DNA from: Okapia johnstoni
Taxonomy: Eukaryota > Chordata > Mammalia > Artiodactyla > Giraffidae
DNA: 64,000 nt
Assembly: GCA_024291935.2 (NCBI GenBank)
Contig: CM044322.1
Span: forward strand, 69,369,405 to 69,433,404
Direction: 5' to 3'
Below, piece by piece: positions 47,997 through 59,166 of the stretch. The notes beneath the pieces are model-generated. The model was given only the letters and a program-made list of their open reading frames with translations, was not told the DNA's origin and made no database searches. A program made the position numbers and the translations under genes. Each line of letters opens with the position of its first letter. The first letter of the stretch is position 1.

Positions 47997-48440
47997 TTAC
48001 TGTTAAAAGGTAATAGGCAGTTTTCCTTCTGAAAAAATTTTTTGATGATCTACACTGATTCATCATATCCATGGACTGGTTTCTTCCAATGCCAAGAATC
48101 CTTAGACAGGCAGCAGCAGTAAAACTGGGCAATGAATCATAACTTTTCTCACTGTTCAGAACATCCTCCATAATCCCAGGATAATACGAACATGGTGTTA
48201 TCCTCAGGGCCTTTGCCATGATATCCAATGAATGGTAAGGGTACATACAGCATGAGATGGTCTTGACTGTACAGTTCTGCATAGTACTTGTGTTCATCTT
48301 TCTTGACATGTTTAAGTTATTTCTATGTTGCCACTGATTGCAGATAGTGTACAGGACAACCTCCTTCTCATATTCTGTGAATTTCCAAGACTCTACGTCA
48401 CATGGGCTGGCAGCTTGTTCTAGGAGTATTTGTGCTGAGT

Positions 48441-48665
48441 ATAGAACTGCACAGCTCTGTTCACGATGCCGGAGCCTGGGTGGGTGGTGCCTGGGACTGA
48501 GACTGGGATGACACGTCCCACCGGCCCACCGGCCCAGGGCGGATGGCCTGGGCTGCCCCACGGCTCGGGCTCCCAGGGGTTCAGTTGAGCCCTGGCCACG
48601 GGGCGTGGGAGAGGTGGAGAGGGGAGGCCAGGTGCCCTGGTGTCTGCAAGTTTCTCCCAGATACA
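48441..48665. other. GC-rich stretch 5' of the FAM91A1 pseudogene
   Basis: GC-rich text with several CG dinucleotides (ccaccggcccaccggcccag) upstream of the retrocopy on its strand. It could be 5' UTR copied from the source mRNA or local sequence. I cannot tell. Confidence 0.3.
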
Positions 48666-49139
48666 CAGAATTTTAAAAAATATTTTTAGAACAGACTTAA
48701 TATCATTTTAATAAAAATACACATCATATTTGCTTCCTCTACTACTTTCCCAGTGGGAGGAAAGTCCTGGGGAACAGCAGCAGGGAGGCTGGTAGCACCC
48801 ATGGGTGGACCTGGTGACCTGAACATTGTTTAGCAGGTACATCATGGCTGGAAAAAGCATGTGTGGGTGGTGAGTCTGGGGACTTGGGACTGAACCCCAG
48901 TTCCTCAGGCCCACTTGTATTGTCTTGAGGAAATAACCAGTCATTCAGCATGTGTTGTCTCTCATGGCACCCAGGGATTTCCCCTCAGAAACCAGGGATT
49001 TATTTAAAGTGCTGCTCCTACTTGACTGTATCACTAAGTCCCCAGCGTTCCTGGGCTTGGCACATGGTCTACATTCAAAACATATTTGTTAAATAAATAA
49101 ATAAATAAATGACATCCTGGGACACTCCTTATTTCCTTG

Positions 49140-49425
49140 ACCAACAACCTTTGACTCATACACTAAGGCTTAGAGGAAATGTCACCTCCTTTGGGAAGTA
49201 TTCCCTGATTTCTCCCAACAGAAACAACTGCACTTCCCTGTGCAGTGTATACTCAGAACACTTGGTTTATACTTTTATTGAAACATGTATCACAGTATAT
49301 ACTATTTGGTTGTATTTTGCCTCCCCTGCCAGAATGTAAGCTCTCTGAGGACAAAAACTGTAACAGATCATTTATTATCCCCACTCTTACCAGTGCTTGG
49401 CACATAGCAGATAAATCAATGTGTG
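49140..49425 (+). repeat. L2 3' end
   Basis: aaatgtcacctcctttggga, attccctgatttctcccaac, tgtaagctctctgaggacaa, then cagtgcttggcacatagcag, in the order of the L2 3' end. Confidence 0.75.
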
Positions 49426-50758
49426 TTCAATGCAAGGTTTAAAAACAAAGCTCTCCTGTCTCCCTCCCAAATGCTTGACATCAGAGGTTGGATACATCCT
49501 GGTTCAAGTGTCTCAGCAAAGCCCAGAATCAAGAACTGCTTTGGGCATCAACTTCCTGGTGCTCTGACACAGGGAAAGAACACTTGTGCAGTCCCTCTGA
49601 AGCTGACCTGGTCTGGCTGGCTGGCTGGCAGGACAATGCACTAAGAAGCCTCAGCGCCACCCCTGCTACTCCAGGGCTGCGAGACTTCAGAGGATCCTCA
49701 GGAGCTTTCCCTGGGACCCCTGCCCACACCCATACCCCATCCCATGGCTGGAGCCCTAGGGCAAGGCAGGCTCCGTGCCTGGGTGGACTACAGGGCACTT
49801 CTCAAGAGCAGCAGGCTTCCCTGGGGCTTCCACCCTGTTCGATGCCCCCAGCCCCTTGGCAAGGGTGTACCACCCTGTGATTTATCATAAGAAGTATATA
49901 CTTGGTCTCTCTCCGTTTCCGGCACAGAGCTCCAAAAACCCTTAGAAGTTCCTAAGTACAGAGAGCCAGAAAGGTGTTTCCTATGTTAATGAGGTGACCT
50001 GGGCCCCCACCTAAGGATGCAGGTATGGAGGACCTACCAAGCGTTAGAGGATAGGGACTTTCCCTCCCAGCCCCCAGGCCTCTGGGCAGTGGAGAGGGGC
50101 TGGAGGATGCATTGGTTGCCAGTGGCCAGGGATTTGATCAGTCATGTCTATGTAATCAAGCCGCCATAAAACCCTGAAAGGATGGGGTTGGAGAGCTGGG
50201 TGGGTGAACATTGGCAGGTGTGGAGAGAGCAGTGCTGGGAGAGGGCATGGAAGCTCTGTGTCCCTCCTGCATACCTTGCCATCTGCATCGCTTCCATCTG
50301 GATGTTCTCGCTACATCCTTTTATAATAAATTTGTAATCTAGTAGGCGAAAGATGCCCTGAGTTCTGTGAGCTGCAGTAGCAAAGTAACTGAGCCCAAGG
50401 AGGGAGCTGTGGAAACTTGGATCTGTAGCCAGTGGATCAGGGGCACAGGCGACAGCACGGCCTTGTGATCGGTGTCTGGAGTGGTGGTGGGGCGGGGCGC
50501 AGAAAGTGCCAGAGTGGAGCTGAGTTGAAGGACACTCAGTGCATCGGAGAGTTGCTTTGGTGGTGAATACCCGCCCACCCCTGCCAATCAGAAGTGGGTG
50601 AAGAATCTGAGTGTGTCTCTTGACCTCATCTGGCAAGAACAGGACCCTGACATCCGGCAAACATGGAACACTTGTGCACCTCCCGCTCACCAGAGCTCGT
50701 GCGGGTGAGGGGAGCCTGGAGCCCTCAGAGGTCAAATCCCACGGTCCATGCTGCCTAC

Positions 50759-50880
50759 CTGGCTGAAGGTCCCAGCGAGGGTGCTCTCTGGAGACGGTCT
50801 GTCCCGGGAGGCGCCGTTCTGCCGAGTGCAGTCCAGTTGGATCAGGCTGTGGCACTCCGGGTGGCAGGTGAATTTACAGT
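50759..50880 (-). CDS. RASSF5: RASSF5 NORE1A exon 2 (second half of the C1 zinc finger)
   Basis: After the - strand acceptor CCCCTCCAG at 50881, two bases finish a split Asn codon. Forty codons follow: CKFTCHPECHSLIQLDCTRQ then NGASRDRPSPESTLAGTFSQ, ending CAG|GTAGGC. From memory human NORE1A reads CKFTCHPECRSLIQLDCSQQ here, so this is the distal C1 domain. The spacing of zinc ligands (C, C, H, C, then C) is kept. The exon ends at phase 0 and can join the exon at 11255. It must be preceded by an exon ending in A, encoding the proline-rich N-terminus and first C1 half. I do not find that exon, so it lies beyond 64000. Confidence 0.93.
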
Positions 50881-50954
50881 CTGGAGGGGAGAACCATAGG
50901 CGGATTAGGAACTTAGGTGAGAACTGTCAATAAGCCAGTTCTGTCAGAAATGGC

Positions 50955-51522
50955 ACACTGGAATGTCTAATAAAGTTAGGTAAATGAAATTAAGGAGAGA
51001 ACAAAATTAAATATTAAAAATCACAGGAATTGCTTCTTCAAATATCAGGGGCCTCCTTTAATAGTCTTCAGTGCAGCTCACTGGCAATCATAAAAATTCA
51101 TCAAGTTCAACCATACTGCACAACCGCCAAAGGAAAAAACTGAGGGAACTCATGGGTAATCTCCACAGCCTCATTGTAAAGTCCAAGATCAAAAGGATGA
51201 TTATCTTCTTTAAACTGGACATAAGATGCACACACAATGGTTGCCTTGGCAGTTACTCTTCCAACTACTTCCACGATTCCAGAGATTTCTTCAAGAGGCT
51301 CCATCAACTCAGTAGTTCCATTTCTTCCTTCACCATGTGAAAGAATAAACATTTTCCCAGTGGGATGAATCTTCTCCAGCCTTCCTATGAAGCAGGCTGG
51401 CTTTTTGGTGAACTGAGCTAGCATGCCGGCATTGATGCGTGCCTTGGGCGACTCCATCACGTCCACCGTGATTGCAACGCAAGGCAGGCAGCTGGCGGGA
51501 AGCAAGCCGCGTGGCCCTGAGA
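50955..51522 (-). mobile_element. Approximate extent of the RPA3 retrocopy, with UTRs
   Basis: 3' of the stop codon, the - strand text (gaagaagcaattcctgtgat, ttaatatttaattttgttct, ctaactttattagacat) looks like the RPA3 3' UTR as I recall it. The 5' flank ends near 51522, where MIR-like intron text begins. No clear poly(A) tail or target duplication is visible, which suggests an old insertion. Confidence 0.5.
51107..51469 (-). pseudogene. RPA3: RPA3 processed copy, nearly intact frame
   Basis: RPA3 is the 14-kDa subunit of the trimeric single-strand DNA-binding protein RPA. The - strand gives an intronless frame: [78 protein letters not shown], ending FPLAVVQYG and a stop at 51109-51107. It spans 120 sense codons against 121 recalled for human. 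Three changes stand out: the start ATG is ACG (51469-51467), one codon is missing in the acidic loop (PLEEIS for PLDEEIS), and several substitutions lie near the C-terminus. There is no frameshift or internal stop. The next ATG, at 51457, could start a 116-residue product. It lies in a RASSF5 intron on the same strand. Confidence 0.92.
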
Positions 51523-51534
51523 CGGTTATCACTG

Positions 51535-51720
51535 CTACTTTACAGACGGGAAAGTGGGGCCCAGGGACTTTGCTGACTTTCTCTTAGGTCATCTGCCTTC
51601 AGGCTGGCACGCTCTCTACTAATTTCTGTTAATCGTCAGGGGTCACAGATCCCTGCGGAAGGACTTAACTTTCTGGGCCTTGTTTTGCCGTCTGTAAAGT
51701 GTAGGTACTAACAGCCCCAC
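51535..51720. repeat. MIR-like fragment
   Basis: actttacagacgggaaagtg then gggccttgttttgccgtctg; old SINE text in both orientations, so perhaps two pieces. Confidence 0.4.
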
Positions 51721-52514
51721 TCAGTGCACAAGGATGTTTTTAGTTACAGGAGAGGTCTTAACAAATTAAAGGTGCCGCCAGGGACAAAGGCATTATCATC
51801 AACAGGAAGTGCTGTCACCTGTCTCTGACCCTACCCCATCTAGAAATGTGTCAGCTTCTCTAACCTGGCTGACACAGCCTACAGACAGCATCCCGAACTA
51901 GGTGCCTCGGGGGAAACCTCACCTTTATTTCCTAAACAACGTCACCTCCACGGAAGTAAGACATAACGCCCAGAGTTGAGAAGAGTATAGGGGAATACCT
52001 TAGAGATAGGGAAGCTGAGGCTCAGAGAGGTAAAGCGAGGTGCCCAACGACACACAGCTCACTGGCTGAGCCAGGGCTGTGAGCAGCCTCCGCCAGCCTC
52101 TCTGGAACCTCCTGGGCAGAAGGGTGAAGCTGAAGAGGGCAGGAGGCAGTGAGGCTGGGACCAGTGAGGGAAGGGGGTGTGTGTGGAGGATGGGAGTAAA
52201 AAAGGTTGGCAGCAAGAGAAATGAGCACACGTCCACGAGCAATGCCCCAATCTGAGGCTGGCTCCCACAGCATCTGCTGGGCCTGCTGGGGGCACCTGTC
52301 CCGCAGGAGCCGCAGCTCAGCGGGAAGGCCCCGCTGGGGGAGGCAGCCACAGTGTCCGTGAGAAGCCTGCCCGATGGTGAAGTCGGAGTGTGGAGGGGGA
52401 CATGGCAGCCTGGGCTCGTCTGGATAACCTGGGGACGAGGAAAACTTCTGATTGATGAGGGCTCAGCCTCCTCCCTTTGAACAAGCTCCAGAACCTCAGC
52501 ACATGTGGACCGCC

Positions 52515-52803
52515 TTCTTTTAAAAAAAAAAAATTTTTATTAAGGACTTACTTGGTTGTGTCAGGTTTTATGTGCAATGACTTATTTGGTTGTGTCGGGC
52601 CTTATTGTGGCACTCAGGGTCTTCCTCGCATCCTGTGGGATGTTTTGTTGAGGCACGCAGACTCACTACATATGGCATGCCAGCGTCAGTGGTTGTGGCA
52701 CTTGTCCCAGGGATGTGGGATCCTCATCCCCCAGCCAGGGATTGAACCCACGTCCCCTGCACTACAAGGAGGATTCCTAACTGCTGGGCCTCCAGGGGAG
52801 TCC
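52515..52803 (-). mobile_element. CHR-type SINE, antisense
   Basis: aaaaaatttttattaaggac, gtggcactcagggtcttcct, ccagccagggattgaaccca and terminal ctgggcctccaggggagtcc. Confidence 0.8.
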
Positions 52804-54226
52804 TTGGCTGTCTTTTTAAAGCTGCTTAAGCGCTCTGCCTGGGGCTGGTGGTGGAGGTGGGTCTCTTCTTCTCCCCAGGCTCTCGGGGGGGTTTCGGAGT
52901 GAGACCACCACTCTCTTGCAGCCACCACGTTCTCTTCCATTCCCAAAGATGAGCGCAGGGACCACGCTCCTTGTACAGTTTCTGCTGTTGGTGCCACAGC
53001 GTAGCACCTGGGGATTCCAGAACCCTGCTGCCTTCTGACTCCACGCTCTGAAGCCCCGAGCACCCTCCGGGATGGCACTCAGGAGCCCAGCTGCTCGCCT
53101 CCCCCGAGGCCAGGCCCACCGGACACGGCCCACCGCGACGCCGCCTCCTTCAGAGCCCGCCAGGCCTTCCCGGCCCTGCTCCAGGGAAGCTCTCTTGCCT
53201 GCACAGGGGCTGCATGGGCCCGCTCGGGGCCACACACCACACCCCTCCCAGCACCCCCATGCATTCCTGGGCCCCCAGAGGACATCTCTGCCCAGGGTGA
53301 GGACGACCTCACCCCCAGCAGGGTGGAAGGCAGAGGGAGGGTGTGCAGGCCGAGTCTCCGCTGCCCAGAAATGCCGGCGCTTTGATAAGGAAGCCTCGAG
53401 GCCAGCGCCCACACAGAGAACCCTTGTTCTGGGCTGTGCTCCTGGGACACACCTGTGCGGCTCCTGACGGGCTCAGAGCGTGAAGAATGCTCCGGGGCTG
53501 CCAGCTGGTGGGAGCCCGCCAGCTCTGCCCCGAGGGAGGGCTGCCACTGGCTCCCAAAGGCGAGAGCATCTGGAGACAGGATGCAGCCCTGCAGTCTCTT
53601 CTTTCAGCTGCACCCTGCCAACTCGGGCACTCTGTGTCCACCTGTGCACCTCCGTCTCTCCACGTCTGTCTGTCTGTCTCGCACTGACACACACACTCTG
53701 AAAAGAGCACCAAAACCACAGAAAGATTTTTTTTTTTTACGGGTCTGATGCTGAGCTGGACAGAGCCAGGGAACAGAAGAGTCCAGGAGGAGTGGTTTGG
53801 GATCTTATAAAAAGCACACTTGAGTACCAATGAGTCTATCCCATCAGACCGTGTAATCACAGACTGGAGCAAAACCACCAAAGCACGTCTTGATATTTCC
53901 TGGCCCCTGGAAACGCTAAGCCCAGGGCTTTGAGGCCAGCAGAGATGAAGTCAGAGTCCTCAGGCCATTCTCCGCACCAGAAGCGGACCCTGCCAGCCAC
54001 AGCCAGCAGCCGGCAGGCCCCAGCACTCTGAGTGTGGACACTCACAAGGCTGCAAAGGCAGCGTTGTGTTCCAGCGGGACCCAGCACTTCAGCCCGCACA
54101 GGCCATCTCTCCCCCGAGACAGAAGGCAAGATGGAGACGCACCCCGAGAGGGGCCCTTCTTCTGGGAGTGGCCCGTGTGCCCAGATGGAGAAGGGCTCCT
54201 GGGCCCCCTCAGACCCAGGCTGTGCT

Positions 54227-54950
54227 GGTTTCCTTGTTGCTCTAACAAAGCACCACCGACCAGGTGACTTAGAACCGAAATTTATTATCTCTCAGTTCTA
54301 GAGGCTAGAAGTCTGAAATCAAATTGTCAGGAGGGTCATGCTCCTCCTAAAGACTGCGGGAGGACCCTTCCTTGCCTTTTCCCAGCTTCTGGAAGAGTGC
54401 TGGCAGGATCTCTGGTGTCCCTCGGCCTATAGTTGCAGGACTGCAAGCTCTGCCTCCATCTCTAAGTCCAGCCTCTTTCCATTTCCCCATAGCACAGGAC
54501 AGGTCCCAAGGGCCTGCTGTCCCCGTGTGCTCTGTCTGCATCTGGTCACCTTCACGTGACGCCAGTCGTATAGGGTTAGGGGACTCTCCTACTGGAGCAT
54601 GACCTCTTCCTGTGCTGTGCCTAGTCGCTCAGTCGTGTCTGACTCTTTGCAACCCTGTGGGCTGTAGCCCTCCAGGCTCCTCTGACCATGGGGATTCTCC
54701 AGGCAACAATACTGGAGTGGGTTGCCGTACCCTCCTCCAGGGGATCTTCCTGACCGAGGGATCGAACCCAGGTCCCCCGCATTGCAGGCAAATTCTTTAC
54801 CGTCTGAGCCAGTCCTCTTCCTAAGTAATTACGCTTGCTACTACCTTGTTTCCAAACAAGTTCACGTTCTGATGTACTACGATGAGAATTTCAATATGTT
54901 TTTAGGTGTGGCGGATATAATTCAACCCATAACACAAACCCTGGGCAGTA
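54227..54950 (-). mobile_element. MaLR (MLT1/MST-type) LTR relic, antisense, split by a SINE
   Basis: The + text tgctggtttccttgttgctc, taacaaagcaccaccgacca, gaaatttattatctctcagt and tagaggctagaagtctgaaa is the complement of a MaLR LTR end. The other end (ttccaaacaagttcacgttc ... ataattcaacccataacac) resumes after the SINE at 54611-54815. Only LTR sequence is seen, with no coding region. Confidence 0.75.
54611..54815 (-). mobile_element. BOV-A2 SINE nested in the MaLR LTR
   Basis: From gcctagtcgctcagtcgtgt to attctttaccgtctgagcca. A short repeated flank (cctcttcct and tcctcttcct) is a likely target-site duplication. Confidence 0.93.
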
Positions 54951-55326
54951 TTAAGAACCCAGAGCCCTCAGTCTCAAACACAGGGGGTTCCTCACAGACC
55001 CCAGAGGTCAGCGGCAGCCTGGCACAGGAAGCAGGACATCGAGAGCTGAGCCAAGGCCGGGACCTCCGCCACCTCCCACCGGCCCTGCTCCTGGCCTTCT
55101 GGGTCCCTGAAGGTCACACCAAAGGCATCGTCCCCAGCGAGGGGGTCAGGTCCAGAGGCCATGTCAAGCTAGTTCCAAGATGCATCTTTCTTCCACTTTA
55201 GCCTGGAGGAGGTGAACTCCGCCTGGAACATTTTGGAGATTGTTTTCCAAGATGCAAAAGCTACAAACCTCCCTTTAGTCCCCAAGGCTGCCAAAGTTAG
55301 TTCTTGCCTGACCCCAGTGGCCAAAT

Positions 55327-55353
55327 GCACACACACACACACACACACACACA
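55327..55353 (+). repeat. (CA)n microsatellite
   Basis: About 13 uninterrupted CA units. Confidence 0.95.
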
Positions 55354-55794
55354 GGCACACAGGCCTACAAAGAGGCTAATTTTTCTCAACCAGATGCATT
55401 CTGTTGATAAGGAACCTTTCAGGCCCTTTCACCCCAGGCTTGTATGCAAGATCTCAAGACAGCAGGAGTGGTCCACTTCACTCTCCCTCCCCCGGCCGGA
55501 GCCAGGACGTGGGGTGAAGGCAGGCAGGCTCCCATGACTCAGAGCTGGGTTACAGCGTGCCCACAGGCCTCCCCAGCGGTCACTCCCAGGTCAGTGAAGA
55601 GCAGCTTTTCACCCCGTGATCAGAGCCACTTCCGAGGCCCGCGGGGAAGCGTAGCAGTCTCTGAGTCCAGGAGCTCCGTGTCCGTCCCCTGGGTACCCCG
55701 GGCCTTCCTGGACAAGGTCAGCCTTGGAACAAACTAACCACTTCCCCCCGTTCTCCTTGGGACCTGTCCTGTGCTATGGGGAAATGGAAAGAGG

Positions 55795-55920
55795 GTGGAC
55801 TTAGAGTAAGTACCTGCTTTACAGAGCTGCTAAGAGCATTAAATGAGGTAATTATGTAAATCACAATACAACACCTGACACAAACTAAGAGATCAATAAA
55901 TATTAACTATTTTTATTAAC
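55795..55920 (+). repeat. MIR 3' part
   Basis: gagctgctaagagcattaaa, then tgaggtaattatgtaaatca and agatcaataaatattaacta. Confidence 0.6.
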
Positions 55921-56068
55921 CAGTTAAAATCCAAGTCAGCCTCCCCAGCGGTCATGGCCCTTGGCATCCTCATCCCAGAAGCCCATCTGTATTCCTTGCA
56001 TCAGTGTGCCCTGACCTCCCCCAGACCCACCGAGTCCTGACACAAAGGCCTGGATGCATCCTCACATG

Positions 56069-56246
56069 TGCCCCTGTGTGACTCTTTGTGACCCTCCAGG
56101 CTCCTCTGTCCACGGGATTCTCCAGGCAAGAATACTGGAGTGCGTTGCCTATTCCTCCTCCAGAGGATCTTCTCGACCCAGGAACTGAACCCACACCTCC
56201 TGCGCTGGCTGGCAGGTTCTTTACCACGGAGCCACCTGGGAAGTCC
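56069..56246 (-). mobile_element. BOV-A2/Bov-tA SINE, antisense
   Basis: From gtgtgactctttgtgaccct through agaatactggagtgcgttgc to accacggagccacctgggaa. Confidence 0.92.
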
Positions 56247-56439
56247 CTCACACCCCCACTGAGCCCCCTCCCCAGGCTGAGCAGGGGACGTCCCCAGCCT
56301 CAAGCCCCTGCACAGGTGAGGCGCCAGCTGTTCATGGGGCCTGGAGAGGGGCAACCCTCCCCACCTCAGACAGGCACCTCCGCCTGCCTGTCTCTCCTCC
56401 CTGCACTCCTACCCAGCCGCTCCAATATTTGAACTTCTA

Positions 56440-57765
56440 AAATCTTGCTATAGTTTCAGAAGAGAAAGTTGTTAACCAAAATTTATAGCTTTTAGTATTA
56501 AAGAGGATGTGGGTATATGAGAAGGTTCTTGCCTTCTTGGTGGTACCAGTTTCCTGCAGGAATATGTATTTATCTGTCTCTATATATGTCTCCAAAACAA
56601 GGTTCATCACACAGTTGTTCATGGCAACAAAATACTAGAAATACCCCATATCCATCTACAGGGGGCCAATTACAGTTATATTTTAAAATGAAATACTATT
56701 TGGCCATTACGTAAGATGATGTAGATTCATACTGATCAGTTTGGAAAGAGGTCCACAAGTATATCAGAGAAAAAAGGTTCTGTTTTATGGTCCTGGTTAT
56801 ATAAAAACATACACATACCTACATATACATTATGCACAGAGAGAAATCTGGAAGGTGATATGTTCACTCTGAGTAATGAGATTTCAAGTGTTTTTCCTCT
56901 TTATAGTTCCTAAATTTTGTTTTTTGAATTTTTTAAATTGAATCTATATTCTTTACTAATGGAAAAAATACCACCAAAAAATTAACAAAGAAAAATTCCG
57001 GACCCACACCGTGATGACAGCAGCTACCATTATTCACTACCTCCAATGTGCCAGACACTTCATATACATGCTTCCACATTATCAATACTATGCATGCGTG
57101 ATATGTTTCTACCCCTATCAGACTTTATTCTTTAGAGCAGTTTTAGGTTCATAGCAAATTAAGCAGAAGTATGTAGAGAGTTCCCGAGTACCCACTGCCC
57201 CCAGACATGCACAGCCTCCCCTTACTAACGTCCCCCGTCCGAGTGGCCCACTGGTTACAGCTGATGAGCCCGTGCTGAGCGGTCACGGTCACCCTGAGTC
57301 CACCGTTTATGTCAGGGTCCGCTTCTGGTGCTGTGCATCCCGCGGGTTTGGACAAATGGATAACGACATGCATCCACCACGGCAGTGTCTCACAGTGTAG
57401 TTTCACCACCCTAAGTATCTCTGTGCTCTGCCTATCCATCCCTTCCTCCTCACTAATCCTTGGTAACCACTGATTTGTTTTTACTGCCTCCGTCGTCTTG
57501 TCTTTTCCAGAATGTCACACACACTCCACAGCCTTTTCAGACCGGCTCCTTTCACTTAGGAATACGCATTTAAGGTACCTCCATGTCTTTTCACCTCTTG
57601 TAAATTCTGAATGTTATTCCATTGTCTGGATGGACTGCAGTTTCTTTAGGCATTCGCCTATGAAGGACATCTTGGTTGCTTCCAAGTGTTGGAGGCATGG
57701 ATAAAGCTGCTATAAAGATCTGCATGCGGGTTTACATGTGGACAGAAGTTTCCAGTCCCATTGTT
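56440..57765. mobile_element. Old L1-type fragments
   Basis: 56440-57000 is A/T-rich with text like atgaaatactatttggccat. 57125-57765 has gagcagttttaggttcatag, atgttattccattgtctgga and aaagctgctataaagatctg, the complement of an ancient L1 3' region. Borders and orientation of the first part are uncertain. Confidence 0.6.
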
Positions 57766-57778
57766 CTACTCCTATTTT

Positions 57779-57905
57779 AGTGGAGAAGGAAATGGCAATC
57801 CACTCCAGTATTCTTGCCTGGAGAATCCCATGGACAGGGGGGCCTGGTGGGCTACAGTCTATGGGGTTGCAAAGAGTTGGACAGGACTAAGCAACTAACG
57901 CACAC
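57779..57905 (+). mobile_element. Bov-tA SINE, sense
   Basis: From tggagaaggaaatggcaatc to gagttggacaggactaagca. Confidence 0.9.
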
Positions 57906-58689
57906 ACTCCTATTTTAGAAATGAGGAAACTGAGGCTTGGAATGGTTAAGAGACTTCTTGAGACCCTCATGGCTAGTGAGTGGCAGAATTAGGTGTGGAA
58001 ATCCATCACACCTTGCTGCTTTTCAGTAGCCCTACTTTCTGGTAAACATGGTCCTCCCTACTCCGCACTACTTGACGCCAGGGGATGGGCTTCATCAGGG
58101 ATGGGGGTTAGGGTGACCCAAGGCAAGAAGAGAGCATGGGGTCCAGTGATGTGGGCGAGCAGTGCTTCTTCCTCTGCGCTGGCAGGTAGCAGCAAGAACG
58201 CCCCTCTCCAAGGCCTCTGCCTTGTCCTGGGAGGTGCCAGTTCACGGCTTGAGGCCCAGCCCACCAGGCCATTCTGGCCTGCTTCTGCATCCACAGTCCC
58301 TTCATCCCTGGGAGATTAGGAGCTACTGGGGCAACAGCCAGAAATCCTGGCACTGAGCTCCTTGCTGAGTACCAGAGAGGCCAGCTCCTCAGTCAAGGTC
58401 AAGCCCCGCGAGCAGTGGACTCTCCGCCCTCCCTGCTCAGAGTCCCAGGCTCTGCAGCTCCGCTTCCTGTGACACCCAAACAGAGCCAACTGCCACATCA
58501 CGTGCAAAGATGAGGATGGCAGAAGAGTAGCAGGCAATGGACACATGCCTGGAGCACCAAAATGCTCCCACTCGCCAGCTGTAAGTCAGAGATTCTCAGG
58601 CAAGCCACGGGGCCCCTTGAAGGACACTGTTTAATGTGCATGATAGAGGTCCTTGAGAAAGGGTGTGAAGAGCAAAACACTCAATCAGT

Positions 58690-58905
58690 CTTGAAGTGCA
58701 CAAAATCTGGCCTCCAGAGCTACACAGATCAGGGTCTGGATGCGCGCTCTGCTTCTCATTGGTTACGAGATGCCACAGTTTCCTCATCTGCACAACGGAA
58801 GTAATGATATCCTCCTTACCAGCAGCTTTGTTGCCAAAATTAGAGTGTGTAAAGCACCCCACAGTGCCCGCACATAGCAGATGCCCAACAGATGGCAGCT
58901 GTCAC
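58690..58905 (+). repeat. MIR, fairly complete
   Basis: gtctggatgcgcgctctgct, ccacagtttcctcatctgca, tgtgtaaagcaccccacagt then gcccgcacatagcagatgcc follow the MIR order. Confidence 0.6.
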
Positions 58906-58979
58906 TTTCAACACTGGGACTCCTGAGTCTGGGAACCAGGATTCCTGTTGACTCAGTGCATGATGTATGTGCACGCATA

Positions 58980-59166
58980 CCTGCATGCTAAGTTGCTTCA
59001 GTCGTGTCTGACTCTGTGATCCTATGGACTGTAGTCTATCAGGCTCCTCTGTCCCCGGGATTTCCCAGGCAAGCAAACTGGAGTGGGTTGCCGTGCCCTC
59101 CTCCAGGGGATCTTCCTGACCCAGGGATCGAACACACATCTATGTCTCCTGCACTGGCAGGCAGGT
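58980..59166 (-). mobile_element. BOV-A2 SINE, antisense
   Basis: From gctaagttgcttcagtcgtg to ctcctgcactggcaggcagg. Confidence 0.92.

Larger units (their letters stand above)
47228..48440 (-). pseudogene. FAM91A1: FAM91A1 processed pseudogene, broken by SINEs
   Basis: Intronless similarity to FAM91A1, a Golgi/vesicle-trafficking protein, runs on the - strand. Blocks include TEYEKEVVLYTICNQ, RITPCSYYPGIMEDVLNSEK, MNQCRSSKNFFRRKTA, WVVQAGCVTEDEIKICT and NKGFIYLGVPISGDSCIAVP, ending EHTNAAELTNVLEIDLSLVK. It covers only the N-terminal part of the roughly 840-residue protein. A frameshift near 48243 and in-frame stops (in VDA*WVVQ and ICT*PEKC) show it is dead. BOV-A2 copies at 47430-47658 and 47820-47996 interrupt it, and a CHR SINE abuts its 3' side. 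Protein matches are from memory. Confidence 0.88.
35839..50758 (-). other. RASSF5: RASSF5 intron between NORE1A exon 2 and the RAPL first exon
   Basis: About 15 kb. It includes the RAPL promoter, a BOV-A2 SINE (37.88 kb), an L1 fragment (42.0-42.56 kb), a second CpG-rich block (42.66-43.09 kb), MER20-like sequence (46.08 kb), a CHR SINE with a minisatellite (46.78 kb), the FAM91A1 pseudogene and an L2 fragment (49.14 kb). I see no other coding exon. Confidence 0.75.

Noticed and set aside
50148..50855. A 235-codon - frame over NORE1A exon 2 as a gene
   Set aside because: It is the wrong reading frame of the exon. The correct frame is bounded by GT-AG at 50880-50759 and matches RASSF5.
52816..53881. 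Long frames in the GC-rich stretch as a possible NORE1A first exon
   Set aside because: None contains the C1-domain start or proline-rich sequence expected, and no frame ends with the needed phase before a donor. Mutually overlapping frames suggest chance.
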